Below are positions 27,001 to 33,934 of a stretch of DNA of 64,000 nucleotides, in pieces (position 1 is the stretch's first letter; each line of letters starts with the position of its first letter). Both the position numbers and the translations under genes were made by a program. The notes below the pieces were generated by a model. The model saw nothing but the letters and a program-made list of their open reading frames with translations, had not been told where the DNA came from and searched no databases. Source of the stretch: an uncultured Eremococcus sp. (GTDB lineage Bacteria > Bacillota > Bacilli > Lactobacillales > Aerococcaceae); assembly GCA_943914835.1 (NCBI GenBank), contig CALUDO010000001.1:62001-126000 (forward strand). The letters run 5' to 3'.

Positions 27001-27050
27001 ATGCTTATGAGTTAGAAGTCCTGGGAACTGTATCTAAAACATTAGATTAA
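24024..27050 (+). CDS. SARP-type regulator with winged helix, bacterial transcriptional activation domain, AAA ATPase and TPR region; candidate hut activator
   Basis: The 1008-aa protein begins with an OmpR-like winged helix (about 1-95: VKYFGSPQVWLNG...ISRDEIASLLWPEKDEKNAKKNLRNTIYQ), then a BTAD helical domain (about 100-235, ending REELGIAPSEETQDLY). A P-loop ATPase follows with Walker A GENGVGKS (about 275-282) and a Walker B-like LLFIENLDLF (about 383). The C-terminal 400 residues are helical TPR-like repeats (for example LRGLWYLMRGDLAQAEDHFKQ). This is the AfsR/SARP-LAL layout. Sitting in the middle of the hut genes, it is the obvious pathway regulator, perhaps sensing an intermediate through the TPR region. 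The architecture is seen; the target is inferred. Confidence 0.85.
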   Translation: MAQTVTVKYFGSPQVWLNGDLLTFSFAKINALIYYLVIEQRVSRDEIASLLWPEKDEKNAKKNLRNTIYQANKVVGKDFIYSPNNKIIELNSDYIIEYDAQVFEDDPVNAIDVYEAEFLKGFYLKDSEAFDAWLTEMRLHYGNLFRQACYTIVESGQADADLELHEHYLLRLISIDEFDERNYQLLMKFYAGHQLNGRVIDTYYKLSNILREELGIAPSEETQDLYESIITDVSQSKTKEESQDNIFIGRHEQIEQLEVYLRQADKRSTIILIEGENGVGKSVFARRVMSHNHHLNDRIEIEGQPQMAAHPLLVWKEMIDQIQNIADQKDLILPPPSKPIQDILDEGIEYSIEELNPMVLSSLAQYLSALLNFISQESKETLLFIENLDLFSDDNLSVIAKILLQSDVTNIPIICTVRPNELPGLTQFEHLLKRHRRFERIKLKPFSLEEIETYIERNTQIQDPKALAKDILTESSGIPSLVTFYLQYHQGEMSQDEFKEAVDSYMSDQWLAIEPMALDLLELMTYFPQGVTFEDMLPLIPVSSSELSRLIDQLVAYRLIEETGMDQVIVVRFIFDSMRNYLYYRQNVSKRRNQHLMIAEELEKRFDKDPYNKRLINNIMYHYQRAEQSLKAISYELELLSVTLHFRHELFPTIIQENHYPQPFEESSHEVNVERFEDLAQRLNHLDDIQENSSLYRLVLIKYYYLVGRYGIRMGSYRQGLANIHQVIALASELDNHYYLLASYRQMINYAIQVDDPQEMSYYLDLAFEVAFDDNNYEMLGTLLRLRGLWYLMRGDLAQAEDHFKQSLNYFSILNKATMKYIASLAATYDYLAEVYRIRKDYKQAFYYHSVAIDSTKTSNFPKSTEALVHINYGISSFQAGDLDQALIHLQMGENTMRQTVSFWKEAQMQAYLALFFSKQENYDACLKYIQKMDAKKALEVNPRDKGIVYFVKTLVSQKMEVNNISHPLTQYLDKSSQYYLERAKEYLNATRDAYELEVLGTVSKTLD

Positions 27051-27187
27051 AATTTGGTTATAATTATAAAATTTAACTAATTTATTTGGTTAGAATATCG
27101 TCAAAAGTTCAAATATAAATTTTTATCGTTTATATATTCTAAAATCTTTGAATGTGAGATATATCTCAAAAAGAATGAAGAATGCTT

Positions 27188-27221
27188 AATATAGGCAAGC
27201 GAACGTCAAAAATATGTCAAA
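27188..27221 (-). promoter_or_regulatory. leftward promoter-like element with 11-bp spaced GAC heptamers
   Basis: On the minus strand, TTTGACA (27221-27215), 4 nt, TTTGACG (27210-27204), a 10-nt gap, then TATATT (27193-27188). The spacing equals that of the hutI and glmL-like promoters. It would transcribe into the 3' end of the regulator gene in antisense, where no gene is seen. It may instead be only a binding site. Confidence 0.45.
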
Positions 27222-27241
27222 AAATAAAAATAGGAGCGAAG

Positions 27242-27270
27242 AATTGACCTTTTAAAAGGTCAATTTTTTT
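27242..27270 (+). terminator. terminator downstream of the regulator gene
   Basis: AATTGACC (27242-27249) pairs with GGTCAATT (27258-27265) around TTTTAAAA, followed by T7. It would stop regulator transcripts before the ftcD promoter. Confidence 0.75.
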
Positions 27271-27315
27271 GATTAAATTACAGGGAAAACTGATATTGTA
27301 AGGGTTTGTGAGAGA

Positions 27316-27366
27316 TTGACACAAGTAAGAGGCAATGCTATTATTAGGGCAATGAAAGCGCTATAA
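27316..27366 (+). promoter_or_regulatory. ftcD-fchA-fhs-permease-hutH promoter with cre-like site
   Basis: TTGACA (27316-27321), a 17-bp spacer and TATTAT (27339-27344) form a near-consensus promoter. TGAAAGCGCTATAA at 27353-27366 matches the first ten positions of the CcpA cre consensus and lies at the expected start of transcription, where CcpA would block initiation. Carbon catabolite repression is therefore likely. Confidence 0.7.
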
Positions 27367-27480
27367 GAATCAATAATTTGACACTTTGCTTTCAGGTAGT
27401 TGGAAGTGGTCCTTAACCAGGCAGTGTGTGTGGTGGTTAAAATTCCATATCGATTGAAAAAGTATAAAGGAGTGTTTTAG

Positions 27481-28380
27481 ATGGCTAAAATTGTTGAATG
27501 TATTCCTAACTTCAGTGAAGGACGTAATGAGGAAATTATTAATGGCTTAGTTGAAACAGCGAGAAGTGTCGCAGGGGTAACTCTACTTGATTACTCTTCT
27601 GATGAAAGTCATAACCGGTCAGTATTTACTTTAGTAGGGGATCCTGAAAGTATTCAAGAAGTTGCTTTCAAATTAGTAAAATACGCAAGTGAAAATATTG
27701 ATATGACGAAACACCAAGGGGAACATCCACGTATGGGTGCTACCGATGTTTGCCCATTTGTTCCTATTAAGGATGTTACTGTCGAAGAAGCTGTTGAAAT
27801 TTCTAAGAAGGTTGCTGAAAGGATTAATTCTGAGTTAGACATTCCTGTTTTCTTATATGAAGATTCCGCATCTAAACCAAGCCGTAAGAATCTAGCTAAA
27901 GTTCGTAAAGGTCAATTTGAAGGAATGCCTGAAAAACTAAAAGAAGAAGATTGGGAACCTGATTATGGTAAACGTGAAATTCATCCAACCGCGGGGGTCA
28001 CTGCAGTCGGTGCTCGTATGCCATTAGTTGCCTTTAACGTAAACTTAGATACTTCTGACATTAAAATTGCTAACAAAATTGCTAAGATTATTCGTGCTTC
28101 AGGCGGCGGATTCAAATATTGTAAAGCAATTGGAGTTATGTTAGAAGATCGAAACATCGCTCAAGTATCCATGAACATGGTGAACTTTGAAGGTACTCCT
28201 CTCTACCGTGCTGTTGAAGCAGTTAAGTTTGAAGCAGCTCGCTATGGAGTTAAAGTTATTGGTACTGAATTGATCGGTCTAGCTCCTGCTAAAGCTTTGA
28301 TTGATTCTGCTGAATATTACTTGCAAATTGAAAACTTAGACTACGACAAACAAATTCTTGAAAACCATTTACTAGGCTAG
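27481..28380 (+). CDS. ftcD: glutamate formimidoyltransferase
   Basis: The 299-aa enzyme transfers the formimino group of N-formiminoglutamate to tetrahydrofolate, releasing glutamate. The N-terminus KIVECIPNFSEGRNEEII, the DYSSDESHNRSVFTLVG block and the HQGEHPRMGATDVCPFVP motif are diagnostic of the FtcD transferase domain. In vertebrates it is fused to the cyclodeaminase; here the two are separate genes 10 bp apart. An AAAGGAG site precedes the ATG. It replaces HutF/HutG routes, none of which appear in the window. Confidence 0.97.
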   Translation: MAKIVECIPNFSEGRNEEIINGLVETARSVAGVTLLDYSSDESHNRSVFTLVGDPESIQEVAFKLVKYASENIDMTKHQGEHPRMGATDVCPFVPIKDVTVEEAVEISKKVAERINSELDIPVFLYEDSASKPSRKNLAKVRKGQFEGMPEKLKEEDWEPDYGKREIHPTAGVTAVGARMPLVAFNVNLDTSDIKIANKIAKIIRASGGGFKYCKAIGVMLEDRNIAQVSMNMVNFEGTPLYRAVEAVKFEAARYGVKVIGTELIGLAPAKALIDSAEYYLQIENLDYDKQILENHLLG

Positions 28381-28390
28381 GGGGTAAATA

Positions 28391-29020
28391 ATGAAACTCG
28401 TTGAACATACAGTGAGTCAATTTGTGGATGTTTTAGCTTCTGATGCTCCTGCTCCTGGTGGGGGGTCAGCTGCAGCCTTATCTGCTGCATTAGGGACTGC
28501 CTTGACTAAGATGGTTACTGAATTAACCATTGGCAAAAAGAAATATGCCGAATTTGAAGAAGATGCCAAAGAACTCCGTCAACAAATGACCGACCTTACT
28601 GATAAATTTGTCGTTGCTATTGATAAAGACACTGAAGCCTTTAATGACGTTTCTGCAGTCTTTGCAATGCCAAAGGAAACTGAAGAAGATAAGGCTGCTC
28701 GTCGTGCTGCTATGCAAGAAGCCTTGAAAGGGGCCACAAAATCTCCATTTGAAATTATGAAGTTAAGTGTGGAAGCCCTCCGCTTAACCAATGATGCTAT
28801 TGGTAAAACTAATAGCAATGCAGCCTCAGACTTAGGAGTGTCTGCCTTATCACTTAAAGCCGGACTCCAAGGCGCTTGGTTAAATGTGCTAATTAATTTA
28901 GACGGGGTCAAGGACGAAGATTTTGTCGGAGAATATCGTTCGAATGGTCAGAAATTACTAGATGAAGGTAATAAATTGGCAGACGATATTTATAATGCTA
29001 TTGTTTCAGACTTATCATAA
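28391..29020 (+). CDS. fchA: formimidoyltetrahydrofolate cyclodeaminase
   Basis: The 209-aa protein converts 5-formimino-THF to 5,10-methenyl-THF and ammonia. The motif SDAPAPGGGSAAALSAALGTAL near residue 16-37, the helical body and the TNSNAASDLGVSALSLKAGLQGAW block identify the FTCD cyclodeaminase family. It sits between ftcD and fhs, so methenyl-THF is made next to the enzyme that can recover ATP from it once FolD (not in this window) has made 10-formyl-THF. Confidence 0.95.
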   Translation: MKLVEHTVSQFVDVLASDAPAPGGGSAAALSAALGTALTKMVTELTIGKKKYAEFEEDAKELRQQMTDLTDKFVVAIDKDTEAFNDVSAVFAMPKETEEDKAARRAAMQEALKGATKSPFEIMKLSVEALRLTNDAIGKTNSNAASDLGVSALSLKAGLQGAWLNVLINLDGVKDEDFVGEYRSNGQKLLDEGNKLADDIYNAIVSDLS

Positions 29021-29044
29021 TTTAAAAAAGGGGATCGTTAAGAA

Positions 29045-30718
29045 ATGGCTTTAACAGATATTGAAATCGCAAATCAAGTCGAAATGCAACCGATTACTGA
29101 AGTAGCTAAAAGTTTAGATATTTCAGATGAAAACCTTATTCCTTATGGTAAATATAAGGCTAAAGTTGATATTAAATCAATTGATCAATTAAAAGATAAA
29201 GAAGATGGGAAATTAATCCTAGTTACCGCTATTACACCAACCCCAGCTGGTGAAGGTAAAACCACTACTTCCGTTGGTTTAGCTGATGGTCTAGCGCACA
29301 TTGGCAAGAAGGCTATGATCGCCCTGCGTGAACCTTCTTTAGGCCCAGTATTTGGGGTTAAAGGTGGAGCTGCTGGTGGTGGATATGCCCAAGTTGTTCC
29401 AATGGAAGATATTAACCTTCATTTTACAGGTGACTTCCATGCGATTGGAGCAGCTAATAATTTATTAGCTGCCTTACTAGATAACCATATTCATCATGGC
29501 AATGCCTTAGAAATTGATTCTCGTACAATTACTTGGAAACGTGTAGTGGATATGAATGACCGTCAGCTACGCCATATTGTTAATGGTTTGCAAGGCCGTA
29601 CCAATGGTGTGCCTCGTGAAGATGGTTATGATATCACAGTTGCTTCCGAAATTATGGCAGTTTTATGTTTGGCTACTGATTTAAGTGATTTGAAAGACCG
29701 TTTAGGAAGAATGATTGTAGCCTATAACTTTGACGGGCAACCTGTAACAGCCCATGATCTTAAGGCAGAAGGGGCTTTGACAGCGTTACTGAAAGATGCT
29801 ATTCATCCTAACTTGGTTCAAACCCTTGAACATACACCAGCACTCATTCACGGTGGTCCTTTTGCAAACATTGCCCACGGATGTAACTCAGCTATCGCCA
29901 CTAAATTAGCTTTGAAATATGCTGATTATGTCATTACTGAAGGTGGTTTCGGTGCTGACTTAGGAGCTGAGAAATTCATTGATATCAAGTGTCGCCAAAC
30001 AGGCTTGAAACCTTCTGCTGTTGTCTTGGTAGCAACTGTCCGCGCCCTTAAGATGCACGGTGGTGTTTCTAAGAAAGAATTAGAAACTCCTGATGTTGAA
30101 GCAGTTAAGAAAGGGATTCCAAACCTAGAAAAACATATTCAAAATATTCAAGACGTATACGGTTTGCCGGTTGTAGTAGCCATTAACAAATTCCCATTAG
30201 ATACCGATGAAGAATTGGCTGCAGTAAATGAAGCAACTCAAAAATTAGGTGTTGACGTAGTCCTATCCGATGTTTGGGCTAAGGGAGGCGCTGGTGCTGC
30301 TGATTTGGCTGATAAAGTGATTGAATTAGCTGAACAAGATAATAACTTCCAATTCGTTTATGAAGAAAATGATTCTATTGAAGAAAAATTAAACAAGATT
30401 GTTACTAAAGTATACGGAGGAGAAGGCGTTGTTATCGCTGGTCCTGCTAAGAAACAATTGAAGAAATTGGAAGAATTGGGATTTGGTAACCTACCAATTT
30501 GTATGGCTAAGACCCAATACTCTTTCTCTGATGATGCCAAGAAATTAGGTGCTCCAAGTGGCTTTAAGGTGACAATAAAAGAATTGAAAGTTTCAGCCGG
30601 CGCTGGATTTATTGTAGCTAAGACCGGAACTATCATGACCATGCCTGGTTTACCTAAATCACCTGCATCTGATCGAATTGATGTTGACGAAAATGGTAAT
30701 ATTACAGGATTATTCTAG
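29045..30718 (+). CDS. fhs: formate--tetrahydrofolate ligase
   Basis: The 557-aa enzyme interconverts formate, ATP and THF with 10-formyl-THF. The P-loop region TPTPAGEGKTTTSVGLADGL (about 65-84), EPSLGPVFGVKGGAAGGGYAQV, the FTGDFHAIGAANNLLAALLDNH block and TVRALKMHGGV are all typical. In this operon the reverse direction makes sense: 10-formyl-THF from histidine would yield formate and ATP. A hairpin region follows the gene, but it lacks a T-run, so transcription probably continues into the permease gene. Confidence 0.97.
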   Translation: MALTDIEIANQVEMQPITEVAKSLDISDENLIPYGKYKAKVDIKSIDQLKDKEDGKLILVTAITPTPAGEGKTTTSVGLADGLAHIGKKAMIALREPSLGPVFGVKGGAAGGGYAQVVPMEDINLHFTGDFHAIGAANNLLAALLDNHIHHGNALEIDSRTITWKRVVDMNDRQLRHIVNGLQGRTNGVPREDGYDITVASEIMAVLCLATDLSDLKDRLGRMIVAYNFDGQPVTAHDLKAEGALTALLKDAIHPNLVQTLEHTPALIHGGPFANIAHGCNSAIATKLALKYADYVITEGGFGADLGAEKFIDIKCRQTGLKPSAVVLVATVRALKMHGGVSKKELETPDVEAVKKGIPNLEKHIQNIQDVYGLPVVVAINKFPLDTDEELAAVNEATQKLGVDVVLSDVWAKGGAGAADLADKVIELAEQDNNFQFVYEENDSIEEKLNKIVTKVYGGEGVVIAGPAKKQLKKLEELGFGNLPICMAKTQYSFSDDAKKLGAPSGFKVTIKELKVSAGAGFIVAKTGTIMTMPGLPKSPASDRIDVDENGNITGLF

Positions 30719-30731
30719 ATAACTTGTAAGA

Positions 30732-30768
30732 CTGGAACGGGATGAGTTTCCAGCTTGTCCCGTTTCTG
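30732..30768 (+). other. competing hairpins after fhs
   Basis: CTGGAA (30732-30737)/TTCCAG (30747-30752) and ACGGGA (30737-30742)/TCCCGT (30758-30763) can form two mutually exclusive stems. No T-run follows. It may be a transcript-processing or partial termination site; function is not supported further. Confidence 0.35.
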
Positions 30769-30861
30769 CTATTAATGGTTTAGGAAGAGCCAATAATAGT
30801 GTGTATGAATTAGGCCAGGGGAACTTGGTTAAAATATTTAAAATAGAAAAGAGGTTCTATA

Positions 30862-32205
30862 ATGGAAGAAGTTAAGTCTCATGTAGCTGAGCATGAACAA
30901 TTGGTAGATGAGTCCGATAAATTTACCCTAAGTCAAGCAACCCTCTATGGTATGAATGCTGTCATTGGGTCAGGTATTTTCTTATTGCCCCAAACTATTT
31001 ATAAGGATTTGGGTCCTGCCTCATTATTAGCCATGATTGTCGATGTTATTCTTGTTTTACTATTAGCGGTCTGTTTTGCAGAAGTGGCTGGTTATTTCTC
31101 CAAAAATGGAGGCGCTTTCCAATATTCTAAAGCTGCTTTTGGTGACTTTGTTGGTTTCAACGTGGGGATTTTAGGCTGGTTTGTAACCATTATCGCCTGG
31201 TCAGCTATGGCAGCTGGTTTTGCTCGTTTACTGTCCATGGCCTTCCCAGCAGTATCTAACTACCAAACGATTGTATCGATAATATTAGTCTTGCTATTAT
31301 CTGGTATGAATATTTTAGGGATTAAAACTTCTAAAATCTTTACAATCACAGTCACTATTGCTAAATTGGTTCCAATCATTGCCTTTGTCGGATGTTCGAT
31401 TTTCTTCTTTAAACATGGTTTTGATGCTGGTAACTTTACACCATTCTTACAACTAAACCCTGATATGTCCCTATCACAAGCGGTGGCTTCGACTTCCTTG
31501 ACGATTTTCTATGCCTTTATTGGTTTTGAAACCCTCCCAATAGTAGCCGGAGAAATGCAGAATGCTAAACGAAACGTTCCTAAGGCTATCTTAGGTTCAA
31601 TATCTATCGTTTCTATTCTTTACTTCATTATTATTGCTGGTACAATTTCTATGTTGGGTGTTGGCATCTTACAAAGTGATGCACCTGTTCAAGACGCTTT
31701 TAGAGAAATGGTAGGTCCATTGGGGTCTTGGTTGATTTCAATCGGAGCTTTAATCTCTATTGGAGGATTGAACATGGGAGAATCAATTATGGTTCCTCGG
31801 TATGGGGCTGCCATTGCTGATGAAGGTTTGCTTCCTTCATTTGTTGGTAAATTAAATGACAAGGGGGCACCAATCAATGCCATTCTAATCACTGGTTTAG
31901 CAGCCATTCTATTGATTCTATCAGGATCCTTTGAGGACTTAGCGGAATTGTCAGTGGTCTTCCGTTTCTTCCAATATATCCCAACAGCTTTATCAGTTAT
32001 TGCCTTACGTAAGAAAGGCCACATGGACTCTATACCTGACTTTAAGGTTCCGGGTGGTAAAGTTATCCCAATCCTGGCCACTGTTGTATCCTTATGGATG
32101 ATGATTGCTGCAGACACCAAGAACTTGGTCTACGGAGCAATTGGTATTGTTATCGCTTCAGTTCTTTACTTTATTATTAATCCAAAGCGCAGAATGAAGA
32201 GATAG
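30862..32205 (+). CDS. APC family amino acid permease, probable histidine transporter
   Basis: The 447-aa protein has about 12 membrane segments and the APC signature near the N-terminus (LYGMNAVIGSGIFLLPQTIYKDLGP), plus GGAFQYSKAAFGDFVGFNVG and the TSLTIFYAFIGFETLPIVAGEM block. It lies between fhs and hutH in the histidine operon, so histidine uptake, perhaps in exchange for glutamate, is the likely role; that is inferred from position. A GAGG site precedes the ATG. Length and topology are normal. Confidence 0.88.
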   Translation: MEEVKSHVAEHEQLVDESDKFTLSQATLYGMNAVIGSGIFLLPQTIYKDLGPASLLAMIVDVILVLLLAVCFAEVAGYFSKNGGAFQYSKAAFGDFVGFNVGILGWFVTIIAWSAMAAGFARLLSMAFPAVSNYQTIVSIILVLLLSGMNILGIKTSKIFTITVTIAKLVPIIAFVGCSIFFFKHGFDAGNFTPFLQLNPDMSLSQAVASTSLTIFYAFIGFETLPIVAGEMQNAKRNVPKAILGSISIVSILYFIIIAGTISMLGVGILQSDAPVQDAFREMVGPLGSWLISIGALISIGGLNMGESIMVPRYGAAIADEGLLPSFVGKLNDKGAPINAILITGLAAILLILSGSFEDLAELSVVFRFFQYIPTALSVIALRKKGHMDSIPDFKVPGGKVIPILATVVSLWMMIAADTKNLVYGAIGIVIASVLYFIINPKRRMKR

Positions 32206-32241
32206 TTTTTTAAGTTTATAAAATTTTAGGAGGTTATATGT

Positions 32242-33780
32242 ATGATTACTTTAGACGGAAATTCATTGACATTAGAAGACTTGGTTAAGATTGCTCGCGA
32301 TAAGGAAGAAGTTCAAATTGCTGATACAGCCGTTGAAAATGTAAATAAATCACGTCAAATCATTGATGATATTGTATCCAGCAAACGGACTGTATACGGC
32401 GTAAATACTGGTTTTGGATCCTTGGTACGTGTTTCCATTTCTGCTGAGGATACGTCACAATTACAAGAAAACTTAATTCGGACCCACTCTTCAGGATTCG
32501 GCAACCCACTACCAGAAGATGCTGTTCGTGCTATGATTGCCATTCGAATTAACTCTTTGGTTAAAGGTTTCTCAGGTATCCGCCTACTAACGATTGAAAC
32601 TTTATTAGGGATGTTAAATAAGGGAGTTGTCCCTCATATTCCTGAAAAAGGGTCGTTAGGAGCTTCAGGTGACTTAGCTCCCTTAGCTCATATGGTATTG
32701 CCTATGTTAGGTCTTGGTAGGGCCTACTATGAAGGTGAATTAATGTCTGGTAAGGAAGCTATGGATAAGGCTGGTGTGGAAGTTATCTCCTTAGCAGCTA
32801 AAGAAGGATTAGCCTTGATTAACGGGACAACCTGTTTGAACGCGGTAGGTGCTCTAGCAACTTATGATGCTATTAACTTGTTGAAATTACAAGATATTGC
32901 CTCTGCCTTATCTGTTGAAGCTCATAATGGTATTCATACAGCTTTTGCTGATAAATTGCATACTGTCCGTCCTCAAATTGGACAATTAGCAACGGCTCGC
33001 AACATGCGCAACCTCATTGAAGGTTCGGCCTATACCACTGAAGCAACGATTGATACAACAGAGCATGTTCAAGATGCCTATACCCTACGTTGTATCCCTC
33101 AAATTCATGGTACCTCTAAGGATTCAATCAACTATGTTAAAGAAAAAGTTGAAATTGAAATGAATTCCGTGACGGATAACCCAATTGTTTCACCTGATGG
33201 AACAGTTATCTCTGGAGGAAACTTCCATGGCGAACCTTTGGCTCAACCATTTGACTTCTTAGGTATTGCAGCTTCTGAAATTGGTAATGTGTCTGAACGT
33301 CGTGTGGAACGCTTGGTTAACAACCAATTATCTAAGATGCCATCCTTCTTAGTTAAACACCCTGGTTTGAACTCAGGTTTCATGATTACACAGTATGCGT
33401 GTGCTGCCCTAGCATCTGAGAATAAGGTCTTAGCCCATCCTGCTTCGGTTGACTCAATCCCATCTTGTGAAAACCAAGAAGACTTCGTATCAATGGGGAC
33501 CATTGCTGCACGTAAAGCAGCTGAAATCGTTAAGAACTCTGCACGGATTGTGGCAACTGAAATTATGGCTGCGTGTCAAGCTCTTGACTTAAAAGAACAA
33601 ACAACTCAATTAGGTAAGGGAACTCAGCCTGTGTATGATGCAGTTCGTAAAGAAGTGGCCTTCATCGAATATGATAAAGATATTGAAATTTACGATGAAT
33701 TAAATAAGGTGAGCGAACTTATGGAAAACGGAACTCTATTAGCTGCTGCTGAAGCGGCTGTCGAATTAAACATCCAATAG
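32242..33780 (+). CDS. hutH: histidine ammonia-lyase HutH
   Basis: The 512-aa enzyme deaminates histidine to urocanate, the entry step. The self-cyclising Ala141-Ser142-Gly143 of the MIO cofactor is in GSLGASGDLAPLAHM. VYGVNTGFGSLV at about 52-63, NGTTCLNAVGAL, the DAYTLRCIPQIHGTS block and GGNFHGEPLA are also present. It is the last gene of the ftcD operon, 36 bp after the permease gene with an AGGAGG site, and is followed by a terminator. Confidence 0.98.
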   Translation: MITLDGNSLTLEDLVKIARDKEEVQIADTAVENVNKSRQIIDDIVSSKRTVYGVNTGFGSLVRVSISAEDTSQLQENLIRTHSSGFGNPLPEDAVRAMIAIRINSLVKGFSGIRLLTIETLLGMLNKGVVPHIPEKGSLGASGDLAPLAHMVLPMLGLGRAYYEGELMSGKEAMDKAGVEVISLAAKEGLALINGTTCLNAVGALATYDAINLLKLQDIASALSVEAHNGIHTAFADKLHTVRPQIGQLATARNMRNLIEGSAYTTEATIDTTEHVQDAYTLRCIPQIHGTSKDSINYVKEKVEIEMNSVTDNPIVSPDGTVISGGNFHGEPLAQPFDFLGIAASEIGNVSERRVERLVNNQLSKMPSFLVKHPGLNSGFMITQYACAALASENKVLAHPASVDSIPSCENQEDFVSMGTIAARKAAEIVKNSARIVATEIMAACQALDLKEQTTQLGKGTQPVYDAVRKEVAFIEYDKDIEIYDELNKVSELMENGTLLAAAEAAVELNIQ

Positions 33781-33812
33781 TTACTTGTTGGTTAGTCTAC
33801 CTTAATATAAGA

Positions 33813-33841
33813 AGCTGGAGGCTTTGCTTCCGGCTTTTTAT
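33813..33841 (+). terminator. terminator of the hut operon
   Basis: AGCTGGAGGC (33813-33822) pairs with GCTTCCGGCT (33826-33835), using G-T pairs, followed by T5. Confidence 0.8.
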
Positions 33842-33934
33842 TTGTGTGGAGAGTTAGAGTCTATTAATTAGGCAGAAAGCTAGTGGATTTGCGTCGCCCA
33901 TTCTATAATGGAGGTATAAGGAGTGAGTCTAAGT

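Larger units (their letters stand above)
27051..27480. other. 430-bp regulatory gap between the regulator gene and ftcD
   Basis: This gap has no credible ORF. It holds, in order, CGTCAAA at 27099-27105, a leftward-pointing heptamer pair (27188-27221), a terminator hairpin (27242-27270), a standard promoter with an overlapping cre-like site (27316-27366), and a 15-nt block (27373-27387) identical to one in the hutI promoter. The long leader (about 130 nt after the -10) before ftcD is AT-rich and I see no known riboswitch in it. Confidence 0.7.
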
